Shown: piece after piece, positions 22,053 through 31,277 of the stretch
How positions within the stretch are numbered: position 1 is the first letter of the stretch
Layout: each line of letters begins with the position of its first letter
From: Candidatus Methylomirabilota bacterium
Lineage (GTDB): Bacteria > Methylomirabilota > Methylomirabilia > Rokubacteriales > CSP1-6
DNA: 33,290 nucleotides
Direction of reading: 5' to 3'
Assembly: GCA_025922915.1 (NCBI GenBank)
Contig: JAICGY010000002.1
Location: 1 to 33,290 of the forward strand
Position numbers and translations under genes: made by a program
Notes under the pieces: generated by a model
What the model was told of the DNA's origin: nothing
Databases searched by the model: none
Seen by the model: only the letters and a program-made list of their open reading frames with translations

Positions 22053-24456
22053 CCCGGCCCTCCCCCGCGCGCGTCATGGCCTCCCAGAGCCGCGCGGGGC
22101 TCAGGGGCAGGGCAGTCACGCGGACCCCCAGCGGGGCCAGCGCGTCCTCGACGGCGTTGGCGATGGCGGCCAGCGACGGGATCGCGCCCCCCTCGCCGAC
22201 CCCCTTGGCCCCCAGCGGCGTCCGTGGCGACGGCGACTCGAGCGAGACCACCTCGAACGGGGGCACGTCGAGCGCGGTCGGCTTGAGGTAGTCCATGAAG
22301 GTGGTCGTCAGCAGCTGGCCCTCGGCGTCGTAGACGAACTCCTCGAGGAGCGTGGCGCCGATGCCGTGCGCGGTCGAGCCGTGCACCATGGCCTCGACGA
22401 TCCGCGGGTTGATCTCCCGGCCGCAGTCGTGGACGATCGCGTACTTCGCGATCCGCACCGCGCCGGTGGCGCGGTCGACCTCCACCGCCGCCACGTGGAC
22501 CGAGTTGCTGAAGGTGAGCTGGACCGCCACCCGCCGGTCGGCGTCCGGCACGTCGGCGAGCGGGCTCACGTAGTAGTGCCGCGCCTCCAGGCCGCCTGCC
22601 ATGCCGGGCGGCAAGGCCAGGAGGTCGCGGTAGGCGACGGTGGCGACCTCGGCGACGGTCACCTGCCGGCCCGGCGCGCCGCGGACGCCGAGGACGCCGT
22701 CGCGGACCACGACGTCGCCGGGCGCGGCCTCGAGCAGGTGGGCGGCGACGGTGACGAGCTTGTCGCGCACCGCGCGAGCGGCCCCCAGGATGGCGCCGGT
22801 GTCGGTGCCCGAGAACTTGTTGGAGAACGAGCCGGAGGAGAACATCCAGGGGTTCTCGTGCGAGTCGAACCAGGGGCTGACGCTCACCGCCGAGGGCGCG
22901 ACGCCCAGCTCGTCGGCGACGATCTGCGCGATCGCCGTCGGGTACCCCTGGCCGCTCGCCACGTTGCCGGTGGCCACGCGCACGCTGCCGTCGAGCTCCA
23001 CCCGGACGAGTGCCGCCTCCCCCACCCCGGAGGTCCCGGGCCGGCGGGTCGCCAGCATGTAGGACGACAGGTTGGAGGTGGAGGGCTCGATCGCCGCCGC
23101 GATCCCGATCCCGATCAGCCGCCCCTCGGCCCGGGCGGTCGCCTGCGTCCGTCGCAGCCCCTCGTAGCCGGCGAGCGCCAGCGCCCGGCGCAGCGTCTCC
23201 GGATAGTCGCCGCTGTCGTAGATGGCGCCCACCGGGGTGCGGTACGGCAGGGCGGACGCCGGGATCAGGTTGGCGGCGCGGAGCGCCGCGGGATCGCGGC
23301 CCAGCCGGCGGGCCGCCACGTCGACGATCCGCTCCAGCGCGAAGCACATCGCCGGCTTGCCGATGCCGCGGTTGGCGCCCGACGGGCACTTGGTGGTGAG
23401 CACGGCGGCGGCCTCGAAGCGCACCGCCTCGATCCCGTAGCAGCCGATGATGTTCGAGAGCTTGAGCAGGCTGTGCAGCGTGGGGTTCTGGAGGTTGCAG
23501 CCCTCGTCGACGACGTCGCGCACGTGGACGGCGAGGAAGCGGCCGTCGGCGTCCAGGGCCAGCGCGATGTCGATCACGCCGTTGGCCGCGTGGCAGAGGG
23601 CGGCGAGGCTCTCGCGCCGGTCCTCCACGTACTTGACGGGCCGGCCCGTGGCCCGGGCCAGCATCGCGGCCACGATGAGGTACGGCGCCTTGCGCTTGTT
23701 GCCGAAGCCACCGCCGATGTCGGGCGCGATCAGCCGCAGGCGGGACTGCGGGATGCCGAGCGCGGCCGCGACGACGCCGGACGTGAGCCCGGGGCGCTGG
23801 TCGTTGCTCCAGATCGTCACGAGCCCGGTCCCCGGCTCCACCTGCGCCATCACCCCGAAGGTCTCGAGCGGCGTCGACACGTAGCGGTGGATCGTGAAGC
23901 GCTCGCGCACCACGTGGGCCGCCCGCGCGAACGCGCCCTCGACGTCGCCGTAGGTGAGGACGTCGCGCCAGAGCGCGTTGCTCTCCATCTCCTCGAACAG
24001 CCGGGGCGCACCGGGGTCGAGCGCCCGCTCGGGATCGACCACCGCCGGCAGCGGCTCGTACTCCACCCGCACCCGCTCGAGCGCGTCCTCCGCGGTCGCC
24101 CGGTCGCGGGCGGCCAGCGCCACCACCGGCTCGCCGACGTAGCGCACCTTGCCGACCGCCAGCGGATAGGTCCGCGGAGGGTTCGGGATCGGGATCAGGG
24201 GGCGCAGCGGCTCCATCGCGCCCGCCACGTCCTCGCCGGTGAGCACCGCCGCGACGCCGTCCATGGCGGCGGCCTCGCGCACGTCGACGGCGGCCAGGCG
24301 CGCGTGGGCGTGGGGGCTGCGCAGCATCGCGACGTGCAGCAGGTCCGGCAGGCGGAGATCGTCGAGGTACGACGCCCGCCCCCCGAGGAACCGGGGGTCC
24401 TCGACGCGCCGCAGGGGCCGGCCGACCCAGCCGTCGGTGGCGGCGTGCAGGGTCAC
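22045..24456 (-). CDS. Molybdenum hydroxylase large subunit (CoxL/xanthine dehydrogenase family)
   Basis: An 803-aa molybdopterin-binding catalytic subunit. The N-terminal a/b-hammerhead runs to about residue 150 (GRPLRRVEDPRFLGG, YVGEPVVALAA). Mo-cofactor landmarks are IGGGFGNK (247-254), an active-site loop KCPSGANRGIGK (356-367), and C-terminal GAKGVGEGGAIPS containing the catalytic Glu. True CO dehydrogenase has AYxCSFR at the loop; that is absent, so this is not CODH but a hydroxylase or aldehyde oxidase of unknown substrate. The GTG start at 24456 forms a GTGA overlap with the small-subunit stop; the track start 24846 is an overrun. It works with the adjacent CoxS- and CoxM-type proteins. 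Confidence 0.92.
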   Translation of the reverse strand: MTLHAATDGWVGRPLRRVEDPRFLGGRASYLDDLRLPDLLHVAMLRSPHAHARLAAVDVREAAAMDGVAAVLTGEDVAGAMEPLRPLIPIPNPPRTYPLAVGKVRYVGEPVVALAARDRATAEDALERVRVEYEPLPAVVDPERALDPGAPRLFEEMESNALWRDVLTYGDVEGAFARAAHVVRERFTIHRYVSTPLETFGVMAQVEPGTGLVTIWSNDQRPGLTSGVVAAALGIPQSRLRLIAPDIGGGFGNKRKAPYLIVAAMLARATGRPVKYVEDRRESLAALCHAANGVIDIALALDADGRFLAVHVRDVVDEGCNLQNPTLHSLLKLSNIIGCYGIEAVRFEAAAVLTTKCPSGANRGIGKPAMCFALERIVDVAARRLGRDPAALRAANLIPASALPYRTPVGAIYDSGDYPETLRRALALAGYEGLRRTQATARAEGRLIGIGIAAAIEPSTSNLSSYMLATRRPGTSGVGEAALVRVELDGSVRVATGNVASGQGYPTAIAQIVADELGVAPSAVSVSPWFDSHENPWMFSSGSFSNKFSGTDTGAILGAARAVRDKLVTVAAHLLEAAPGDVVVRDGVLGVRGAPGRQVTVAEVATVAYRDLLALPPGMAGGLEARHYYVSPLADVPDADRRVAVQLTFSNSVHVAAVEVDRATGAVRIAKYAIVHDCGREINPRIVEAMVHGSTAHGIGATLLEEFVYDAEGQLLTTTFMDYLKPTALDVPPFEVVSLESPSPRTPLGAKGVGEGGAIPSLAAIANAVEDALAPLGVRVTALPLSPARLWEAMTRAGEGRGA

Positions 24457-24968
24457 GGCGTGGCGCTCCGCTCCCGCAGCCGGGCCGCCGCCCAGGCGAC
24501 GGCGGCGACGATGTTCTGGTAGCCGGTGCACATGCAGAGGTTGCCGGCGAGGGCCTCGCGGATCTCGATCTCGGTGGGCGCCGGATTCGTCTCCAGCAGG
24601 TGCACGGCCGTCAGCACCATCCCCGGCGTGCAGAACCCGCACTGCAGCCCGTGGCACTCCCAGAACCCCTCCTGAACCGGGTGGAGCCGGTCGCCCTCGG
24701 CCAGCCCCTCGATGGTCGTCACCCGCGCGCCGTCGGCCTGGACGGCGAGCGTGAGGCACGCCCGCGCCGGGCGGCCGTCGAGCAGCACGGTGCAGGCGCC
24801 GCAGACCCCGTGCTCGCAGCCCGCGTGGGTGCCCGTCAGCGCCCACTCCTCGCGCAGGCAGTCGAGCAGGCTGGTGCGCGCCGCCACCGTCGCCCGGCGC
24901 GGGACGTCGTTGACGGTGATGGCGATCGCGTGACGCCCCGCCACGGCGGCCCCGCCCGTCACGCTCAC
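24453..24968 (-). CDS. Molybdenum hydroxylase small subunit, two [2Fe-2S] clusters (CoxS type)
   Basis: A 171-aa electron-transfer subunit. The plant-type ferredoxin cluster is bound by C51, C56, C59 and C71 (CEHGVCGACTVLLDG). The second cluster is bound by C110, C113, C145 and C147 (CGFCTPGM and CMCTGYQNI). All eight cysteines are present and the length is family-typical. It moves electrons from the Mo subunit to FAD. The GTG start (24968) overlaps the CoxM stop and its stop overlaps the CoxL GTG, both as GTGA. The longer track start (25313) is an overrun. Confidence 0.94.
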   Translation of the reverse strand: MSVTGGAAVAGRHAIAITVNDVPRRATVAARTSLLDCLREEWALTGTHAGCEHGVCGACTVLLDGRPARACLTLAVQADGARVTTIEGLAEGDRLHPVQEGFWECHGLQCGFCTPGMVLTAVHLLETNPAPTEIEIREALAGNLCMCTGYQNIVAAVAWAAARLRERSATP

Positions 24969-25834
24969 GGGGCGGCCAGGCGCGCCGCCGCCAGGCCGAG
25001 GGCGCGGGCCGTCATCGTACGGACGAGATGGCGGCGGTACTCGGCGCTGCCGTGGACGTCGGAGGCGGGCTCGAGGCCGGCATCGGCCACCGCGGCGGCG
25101 GCGTCCAGCACGCTCGCGGTCGGCGGCTCGCCGTGCAGGCGCGCCTCGGCGGCACGCGCCCGGTGGCAGCGGTCGGCGCTGCCGAGCACGACGATGCGGC
25201 TGGCGGGGCCGAGGCGACCGTCCTGGAGCGCCAGCACGACGGCGGCGCCGGCGAGCGCGAAGTCGCCGTGACGGCGGCTGAACTCGACGAAGGCCCAGCC
25301 GCGGCCGGCGCACGCGGGGATCTCGATCTCGGTGAGGATCTCCCCCGGCGCCGCCGCCGTGGCCAGGAAGCCCTGGAAGAAGTCCTCGGCGGCGACCCGG
25401 CGGACGCCGTCCGGCCCCGTCAGCGTGAGCGTCGCGTCGAGCGCCAGCGCCGCCGCCGGCACCTCGGCCAGGGGATCGGCGTGGGCGAGGCTGCCGCCGA
25501 CCGTGCCCCGGAAGCGGATCGCCGGATGGCCGACGTGGGCGAGCGCCGCGGCGAGGAGCGGCGCACGCTCGCGCACCAGCGGGGCCGTCTCCGCATCCGC
25601 CTGCCGTGTCATCGCGCCGATCGCCACGCCGTCGCCGGCCGCCCGGACGCCGGCGAGGCCGGTGAGGCGCCGCAGGTCGACGAGGAGCCGCGGGCGCACC
25701 AGGCGCAGGTTGAGGAGCGGGATCAGGCTCTGGCCACCGGCGAGGACCCGCCCGTCCTCGCCCGCCGAGGCGAGGACCGCCACCGCCTCCTCGAGGACGG
25801 GCGGCGCCACGTAGTCGAAGTCGACGGGCTTCAC
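24965..25834 (-). CDS. Molybdenum hydroxylase medium (FAD) subunit (CoxM type)
   Basis: A 289-aa FAD-binding subunit. FAD-contact motifs are LAGGQSLIPLLNLRL (residues 31-45) and RGTVGGSLAHADPLAE in the central part, followed by the CoxM C-terminal domain. It hands electrons from the iron-sulfur subunit to the final acceptor. The GTG start at 25834 overlaps the amidohydrolase stop as GTGA; its own stop overlaps the CoxS start the same way. Gene order is M-S-L, as in many cox-type clusters. The 26599 start in the track is an overrun. Confidence 0.92.
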   Translation of the reverse strand: MKPVDFDYVAPPVLEEAVAVLASAGEDGRVLAGGQSLIPLLNLRLVRPRLLVDLRRLTGLAGVRAAGDGVAIGAMTRQADAETAPLVRERAPLLAAALAHVGHPAIRFRGTVGGSLAHADPLAEVPAAALALDATLTLTGPDGVRRVAAEDFFQGFLATAAAPGEILTEIEIPACAGRGWAFVEFSRRHGDFALAGAAVVLALQDGRLGPASRIVVLGSADRCHRARAAEARLHGEPPTASVLDAAAAVADAGLEPASDVHGSAEYRRHLVRTMTARALGLAAARLAAP

Positions 25835-26832
25835 GGGACGTCTCCCAGGCGGAAGAGCGCGCGCGCCGTGTCCCGGAGGATCGCCGTCTCGGCCGCTGCC
25901 CCGAGGCCGGCCGCCTCCACCGCTCCCACGGGGTCGGGATCGCCCACGTCGAACGGGTAGTCGGTCCCGAGCACGATGCGCCCGGCGCCGGCGACCTCGG
26001 CGAGGTAGCGCAGCGGCGGCGCCCAGTGCGTGATCGTGTCGTAGTAGAACCACCGGAGCGCGTCCAGCGGGGCGCGGGCGGCGCTCGCCTGCTCGAGTTG
26101 GTGGCCGCGCGCGAGCCGGCCCGCCTGGTACGGGAAGAACCCGCCGGCGTGGACGAGGATCACCCGGAGGTCGGGGAAGCGCTCGGCCACGCCGTCGAGG
26201 ACGAGCGACGCGGCGGCCAGCGTGGTGTCGAGCGGGTAGCCGAGGAGCTGCAGGAACGCGTGCGACGTCAGGCGCTCCTCGCCGGGCACGTGCCAGGGAT
26301 GGAGGATCACCGGCGCCCGCGTCGCGACGGCCGCCTGCCAGAACGGGTCCAGCTCCGGCCGGGACAGCGGCGCCCCCATCACGTTGGTGCCGATCTGGAC
26401 GCCGCGCAGGCCGAGGTGCCCCATGGCGTGCTCGAGCTCGCCGGCGGCGGCCTTGCCGTCCTGCAGCGGCACCGTCGCGATCCCGGCGAACGCTCCGGAG
26501 CCCTCCTCGCGGAGGGCCGCGGCCAGCGTCTCGTTGAGGAGGCGGCTCCACCGCCGGCCGGCCTCCGGCGAGAGCGCGTAGCCGACCACGTCCATCCACG
26601 GGGCGAGGAGCTGCGCGCCCAGCCGGGCGGCGCTCATGCTCCGTCGCCGCTCCGCCAGGTCGAGCAGCTTCGGCGCGAGCGGGCGCGTGTAGCCCGTGCG
26701 GGGGAAGAGCAGGCGCACACGGCCCTCGCCCACGGTCTCGACGCCCACCCCGTAGCGGTCCGCGTGCGCGCCGAGCTCGGCGAGCGCCCGGGGCGGCACG
26801 AAGTGCGCGTGGACGTCCAGCGGCTCAGGCAT
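25831..26832 (-). CDS. Amidohydrolase family 2 (ACMSD-like) hydrolase/decarboxylase
   Basis: A 333-aa TIM-barrel metal enzyme. HxH is at H8/H10 (LDVHAHFVPP). Further metal/catalytic residues are H178 (ILHPWH), H228 (LVHAGGFFPYQAGRL) and D291 (VLGTDYPF). This is the Amidohydro_2 pattern of ACMSD, gamma-resorcylate and o-pyrocatechuate-type decarboxylases, so it may be a non-oxidative decarboxylase of an aromatic acid; a simple hydrolase is also possible. It overlaps the preceding amidohydrolase by 8 nt and CoxM by 4 nt. The ATG start places the HxH motif near the N-terminus, as expected. Confidence 0.9.
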   Translation of the reverse strand: MPEPLDVHAHFVPPRALAELGAHADRYGVGVETVGEGRVRLLFPRTGYTRPLAPKLLDLAERRRSMSAARLGAQLLAPWMDVVGYALSPEAGRRWSRLLNETLAAALREEGSGAFAGIATVPLQDGKAAAGELEHAMGHLGLRGVQIGTNVMGAPLSRPELDPFWQAAVATRAPVILHPWHVPGEERLTSHAFLQLLGYPLDTTLAAASLVLDGVAERFPDLRVILVHAGGFFPYQAGRLARGHQLEQASAARAPLDALRWFYYDTITHWAPPLRYLAEVAGAGRIVLGTDYPFDVGDPDPVGAVEAAGLGAAAETAILRDTARALFRLGDVP

Positions 26833-28498
26833 CGCCGTGGACGATCTCGCCGCCGACCATGGTGAGCCGCACGGGCATCGCGCCCAGCTCGTCGAGGCCC
26901 ACGGCGAGCGGGTCGGCCTCGAGCACGGCCAGATCGGCGCGCCGCCCGGGCACGAGGGCGCCCGCCTCGCGCTCGGCGAACGTCAGCCAGGCGCCGCCCT
27001 GGGCCAGCGCGCGCAGTCCGTCCAGCCGGCTCAGGCGCTCGCCGGGGCCGAGCACCTCGCCGGACGTCATGTCGCGGCGGCCGACGACGGCGGCCAGGGC
27101 CAGCCAGGGATCGGGCGGCTTGTTGTCCGTCGCCAGGGCGACGGGCACGCCCGCGCGCACGAGGCTGCGGTGGGGCATGAGCGTCTCGGCCGCGCCGCCG
27201 GCGCGGGCGACCTCCTCGGCGGCCGAGCGCCAGAGGTAGGAGATCGGGTTCGTGGTGACGACGGCGCCCAGGCGCCGGATCCGCGCCACGTCGCGCGCGC
27301 TCGCGACGTTGAGGTGCACGAGCACCCAGCGCAGCGCGCGGATCGGCGTCTCGGCGTCGATCGCCTCCCACACGTCCAGCACCTCGGGCAGGCACCGGGT
27401 GATGAGCGTGCTCACGCGCAGGCCGTGCCGGGCGGCCAGCCGGGCCTGGGCGTGATAGCTCGCCGCGTCGTTCGCGGACTCGACGAAGCCCGCCCAGCCG
27501 GTGTCCGGCTGCGCGGCGTGGAGGATGCGCGCGACCTCCGGGTCGCCGCCCCAGTGCAGGCACAGCCCTCCGACGCGCAGCCGGTCGTCGCCGAGCCCGG
27601 CCCCGCCCGCCCACGCCGCCAGGTCGGGGATCGCCCGCTCGGCCGCCGCCGCGCCCTGCCACGTCGCGCTCAGCGCCAGCATGCAGCGCAGGCGCAGCCG
27701 CCCGGCCGCGTGCGTCTCGCGGTACACGCGCAGCACCTGGGGCGCGACGCCGTGGCCCTCGTAGACCGCCGTCACCCCGCGTGCCGCGTATCGCCGCTGG
27801 GCGTCGGCGAGCGCGCGCATCCGGTCGGCGTGCGTGAACCGGGGCACGGCGCGCAGCAGCGTGTGCTCGAGCACCTGGATGAGGTTGTGCTCGACGAAGA
27901 GGCCGGTCGGCTCCCCCGCCGCGTCGCGCACGATGTCGACCCCCTTCGGCGCCGTCGTCTCGCGCGTGACGCCGGCGGCGCGCAGGGCGGCCGAGCTCGC
28001 CACGGAGTGGACGGGGGGCTTGTTCCAGTAGCCCCAGATGCCGCGGACGTACGCGGGGCGATCGCCCACGGCGGCGTCGAGGTCGGCGCGGGTGGGCCAG
28101 CGCCCCTCCGCGAGGCAGCCGGGGGCGTCCCGGTAGAAGGGCGGGGTGCCGAGGGGCATGGTGACGAGCCACTCGCCGGGCGGGCGGCCGGCCGCCAGCC
28201 GCCGGAGGCGGGCCTGCAGGTCGGCGATCGAGCGGCAGCCGGCGAGCGACGGGCAGAGGTGCTTCAGGCCCTCGCGGTCCAGGTGGGCGTGGGCATCGAC
28301 GAGCCCGGGCACCACGGTGGCCCCGCCCAGGTCGACCACGCGGGTCCGCCGGTCACGCCAGGCGCGCATCTGCCCCCGGCCGCCGACGGCGGCGACACGC
28401 CCGCCGGCGACGGCGAGCGCGGGCGCCACCGGCCGCCGGCGGTCGAGCGTGAGGATGCGCCCGTCCTGGAGGATCCAGTCGGCCGCTATTTCATCCAC
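26825..28498 (-). CDS. Amidohydrolase family 3 (YtcJ-like) metal-dependent hydrolase
   Basis: A 557-aa amidohydrolase-superfamily protein. The N-terminal beta-sandwich (DWILQDGRILTLD, AVAGGRVAAVG) is followed by HxH in GLVDAHAHLD, a central TIM barrel (LVHLNVASARD, ATDNKPPDP) and a C-terminal return to the sandwich with AGALVPGRRADLAVLEADPL. This is the exoenzyme-regulatory/YtcJ group, usually predicted to hydrolyse C-N bonds. GTG at 28498 overlaps the TAXI receptor's end by 13 nt; no better start is visible. The track's 28951 start overruns the receptor. Its substrate may be an amide or cyclic imide form of the transported compound, but this is only inference. Confidence 0.88.
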   Translation of the reverse strand: MDEIAADWILQDGRILTLDRRRPVAPALAVAGGRVAAVGGRGQMRAWRDRRTRVVDLGGATVVPGLVDAHAHLDREGLKHLCPSLAGCRSIADLQARLRRLAAGRPPGEWLVTMPLGTPPFYRDAPGCLAEGRWPTRADLDAAVGDRPAYVRGIWGYWNKPPVHSVASSAALRAAGVTRETTAPKGVDIVRDAAGEPTGLFVEHNLIQVLEHTLLRAVPRFTHADRMRALADAQRRYAARGVTAVYEGHGVAPQVLRVYRETHAAGRLRLRCMLALSATWQGAAAAERAIPDLAAWAGGAGLGDDRLRVGGLCLHWGGDPEVARILHAAQPDTGWAGFVESANDAASYHAQARLAARHGLRVSTLITRCLPEVLDVWEAIDAETPIRALRWVLVHLNVASARDVARIRRLGAVVTTNPISYLWRSAAEEVARAGGAAETLMPHRSLVRAGVPVALATDNKPPDPWLALAAVVGRRDMTSGEVLGPGERLSRLDGLRALAQGGAWLTFAEREAGALVPGRRADLAVLEADPLAVGLDELGAMPVRLTMVGGEIVHGDA

Positions 28499-29478
28499 CC
28501 CTTCTCGCGGTACGCGCGCTCGGCCCCGGGGTGGAGCGGGATCCCGACGTTCTCGGGCTTCCAGGCGGTCTGGGGATCGAACGCGGCGAGGCCGGCGTGG
28601 CCCCGCACGAGGGCGTCCTTGCTCTCGATGATCGTCTTCGTGATCGTGTACGCCACGGGCTCGGGGAGCGCCGTGTTGGTGATGAGCACGGTCGGGAAGC
28701 CGACGGTGCTGACCGGCTGCGTCTGCCCCTTGAAGACGTCGGCGGGCATCGTGGCCGGCTGGTACCCGAGCTCCGCGAGCCCCTTCACCCGCTCCGCCTC
28801 CACGCTCAGGAACTTCACGTCGGAGAACGTGGCGATCTCGGTGATCGACGGGTGCTTGGGCGTGATGACGGCGATGAGGAGGTCGGCGCGCCCGTCCTTG
28901 AAGGCGTCGACGATGATCTTGTAGCCCTGGTGGGCGGCGGCGCCGCCCCACGACTTGAGGTCGTCGTACGAGATGCCGTACTCGCGGAGCAGCTGCTTGG
29001 CGCCCAGCTCGCCCAGCGACCCCACGGGCAGGGTGTAGAGGCGGACGGGGAGCTTGCGCTCCTTGATGTCCTTCAGCGAGCTGGCGTCGAGCTTCTTCGA
29101 CGCGATGGCCACCAGGTAGTAGTCGTCGAGCCCGCCCACGAGGCCCCGGAGGTTCTCGAGCTTGCTATCGTAGGCCTCCTGGCCCTGGGACGCCCACCGG
29201 TTCGTCACCGTGAACGACAGCGCCAGCGGCGTCTCGTTCTTGGCCACCAGCTTGGCGTTGCCCACGCCTCCCGAGAAGGGCTTCACGTCGATGTTCGAGC
29301 CGGCGGGCAGGGTCTTGCGCAGCAGCTCGGCCATGGTGGCGCCGTAGACGTACCAGGCGGTGCCCTGGCTGAGCGTGGCGAAGGCCAGGTTCACCGGCGC
29401 CGACTGGGCGGCGGCGCCGAGCGCGCCCGCGGCCAGCAGCACGACCGCCAGGATCGCGGTGAGGGAGCGTCGTGTCAT
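28486..29478 (-). CDS. TAXI-family TRAP transporter solute receptor
   Basis: A 330-aa periplasmic binding protein. The signal peptide covers about residues 1-24 (MTRRSLTAILAVVLLAAG, cleavage near AAA-Q). The mature start is VNLAFATLSQGTAWYVYGATMAELL, the TAXI pattern in which the ligand is met by a glycine/threonine-rich first strand. PVGSLGELGAKQLL lies in the middle and a conserved aromatic helix follows. ATG is preceded by AAAGGAG. It delivers the solute to the fused permease at 20187-22052, separated by five enzyme genes in the same operon. TAXI receptors bind small organic acids such as glutamate or alpha-ketoglutarate-like ligands; the ligand here is unknown. Confidence 0.92.
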   Translation of the reverse strand: MTRRSLTAILAVVLLAAGALGAAAQSAPVNLAFATLSQGTAWYVYGATMAELLRKTLPAGSNIDVKPFSGGVGNAKLVAKNETPLALSFTVTNRWASQGQEAYDSKLENLRGLVGGLDDYYLVAIASKKLDASSLKDIKERKLPVRLYTLPVGSLGELGAKQLLREYGISYDDLKSWGGAAAHQGYKIIVDAFKDGRADLLIAVITPKHPSITEIATFSDVKFLSVEAERVKGLAELGYQPATMPADVFKGQTQPVSTVGFPTVLITNTALPEPVAYTITKTIIESKDALVRGHAGLAAFDPQTAWKPENVGIPLHPGAERAYREKGWMK

Positions 29479-29497
29479 CGTGGGTCTCCTTTCGAGA

Positions 29498-30505
29498 TCA
29501 GCGGGTGGCGAACGCCGGCGCCACCTCGGCCAGGAAGCGCGTGAGCTGCCCGCGCTGGTCCCACGAGGACAGGCGGAGCGCCATGTGGCCCAGCCCGGCG
29601 CCGAAGTAGGCGCGCAGCTGCTCGATGCAGTCGGCGGGGCGGCCCGCCACCGTCCACTGCTCGACGAACTGCGGCGTGAACTTCGCGGTGTAGTACGCGT
29701 CGAGGAAGGCCTTGGACTCCTCCAGGGCGGCCTGCCGGTCCTCGTTGATGTTGATGTTGTGGTAGAGCGCGCTGCCGAGGGCGGCCGGATCCCGCCCCTC
29801 CTCGCGCGCCATCGCCTGCACGCGGCCGAACTGCTCGCGGAATTCCGCGGGGCTCAGCTTGTTGGTCATCCAGCCGTCGGCGAACCGCGCGATCCGGCGG
29901 AAGGAGCGCTCCACGACGGCCTCCGAGGCGCTCGCCCCGCCCTTCCAGGTGAGGCCGGTCGGGTTCGAGGCGATCCAGATCGGCACCGGGCGCTGCACGG
30001 GCCGCGGCTCGAGCGTCACGGACTCGAACCGGTAGAAGCGGCCTTGGTGGCTCACCTTGGTCTCGTGGAAGAGCCGGCGCAGGATCTCGATTCCCTCCTC
30101 GAGCCGCCCCACCCGCTCGCCGGAGGGGATGCCCATGACCGCGTGCTCGGCGGCCTGGGCGGCGTTGGCGTCGCTCGGCCCGCCCAGGCACACCGCGAGC
30201 CAGGCCCGCCCCTCGGACAGCACGTCGAGGCTCGCCCACTGCTGGGCGAGGAGCACCGGATGGCGGTGCACGAAGGTGGCCATGCAGCCGACGGCCAGGC
30301 GGACCCGGGAGGTCACCGCCGCGAGCGCCGACAGGAGCGCGATGGACTCCAGGCGCGGCTTGGCGAGCAGGCTGTCGCCCACCCAGACGGCGTCGAAGGC
30401 GCCCGACGTCTCGCCGGCGGCGGCGAGGTCGAGCAGGTCGCGGGCCGTGAGGGCGCCCAGCACGACGGCCCGGTTGGCCAGGATCAGGCCGAACGACGCC
30501 GGCAT
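29498..30505 (-). CDS. LLM-class flavin-dependent oxidoreductase (luciferase-like)
   Basis: A 335-aa bacterial-luciferase-fold protein, F420- or FMN-dependent. It shows the expected order: SGAFDAVWVGDSLLAKPRLESIALLSALAAVTSRVRLAVG near residues 34-74, then HPVLLAQQWASLDVLSEGRAWLAVCLG, RVGRLEEGIEILRRLF and PVPIWIASNPTG. These enzymes act as monooxygenases or as F420-dependent dehydrogenases/reductases. It lies 4 nt after the enoyl-CoA hydratase gene and 19 nt before the TAXI receptor, so it is part of the catabolic pathway. Cofactor choice cannot be read with confidence. Confidence 0.9.
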   Translation of the reverse strand: MPASFGLILANRAVVLGALTARDLLDLAAAGETSGAFDAVWVGDSLLAKPRLESIALLSALAAVTSRVRLAVGCMATFVHRHPVLLAQQWASLDVLSEGRAWLAVCLGGPSDANAAQAAEHAVMGIPSGERVGRLEEGIEILRRLFHETKVSHQGRFYRFESVTLEPRPVQRPVPIWIASNPTGLTWKGGASASEAVVERSFRRIARFADGWMTNKLSPAEFREQFGRVQAMAREEGRDPAALGSALYHNININEDRQAALEESKAFLDAYYTAKFTPQFVEQWTVAGRPADCIEQLRAYFGAGLGHMALRLSSWDQRGQLTRFLAEVAPAFATR

Positions 30506-30509
30506 CCGC

Positions 30510-31277
30510 TCACCTCCCCCGGTACGTGGGCGGGCGCCGGTCGAGGAACGAGCGCACGCCTTCCTCGTAATCGTGCGTGGAGCGCAGCCAGGCGTACGCC
30601 TTGCGCTCCAGCTCCAGCGCGGTCTCCAGCGGCGCCTCGGCGCCGCGGTTGAGCACGGTCTTCAGCGTCCGCATGGCGAGCGGCGCCCGCTCGGCCAGCT
30701 CCGTGGCCAGCGCGCGCACCGCCGCATCCAGGCCGTCGTCGGGGACCGCCTGGGTCACGAGCCCCCAGGCCTCCGCGCGCGCGGCCGGGATGCGCTGGCC
30801 GGTCATGATGAACAGCTTGGCCCGCGTCATCCCCATCAGCCGGAGCGCGCGCTGGGTGCCGCCGCTGCCGGGGATCATCCCGAGCCGGACCTCGGGGAAC
30901 GCGAACTCCGAGCGCAGCGTGGCGATGCGGAAGTCGCAGGCGACCGCCAGCTCGAGGCCGGCCCCCATCGTATACCCGTCGATGGCGGCGATCACCGGCT
31001 TCCGGCAGCGCTCGGGGGCGCTGCAGGTGTCGCCCCACTGCTCGAGGTCGGCGGGGGCGAGCGTGAGGAACTCGGCCACGTCGCCGCCGGCGCTGAACGC
31101 CTTGCCCCCGGCGCCGCGCACGACGACGACCCGGACCGTCTCGTCGGCGTCGAAGCCCTGGAAGAGCGCGGGCAGCTCGCGCCGCATCGCCACCGTCAGC
31201 GTGTTCATCTTCGGCTGGCGGTCGATCCAGAGGGTCACTACCGGCCCGTCCTGCTCCACCCGGAGGAACTCGCTCAT
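30510..31277 (-). CDS. Enoyl-CoA hydratase/isomerase (crotonase) family protein
   Basis: A 255-aa crotonase. The oxyanion-hole motifs are KAFSAGGDVAEF (about 59-70) and GYTMGAGLELAVACDF (101-116). Both catalytic glutamates of classic hydratases are in place: E109 in GLELA and E129 in FPEVRLGMIPGSGGTQR. Hydration of a 2-enoyl-CoA is therefore plausible. The ATG overlaps the ligase stop in an ATGA junction; the track start 32246 is an overrun through the ligase. Directly after an acyl-CoA ligase it fits a beta-oxidation-like step on the activated substrate. Confidence 0.92.
   Translation of the reverse strand: MSEFLRVEQDGPVVTLWIDRQPKMNTLTVAMRRELPALFQGFDADETVRVVVVRGAGGKAFSAGGDVAEFLTLAPADLEQWGDTCSAPERCRKPVIAAIDGYTMGAGLELAVACDFRIATLRSEFAFPEVRLGMIPGSGGTQRALRLMGMTRAKLFIMTGQRIPAARAEAWGLVTQAVPDDGLDAAVRALATELAERAPLAMRTLKTVLNRGAEAPLETALELERKAYAWLRSTHDYEEGVRSFLDRRPPTYRGR

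Noticed and set aside
22045-25834. Aerobic carbon monoxide dehydrogenase (coxMSL) for CO oxidation
   Set aside because: The large subunit lacks the AYxCSFR loop needed for CO dehydrogenase; it is only a family relative.
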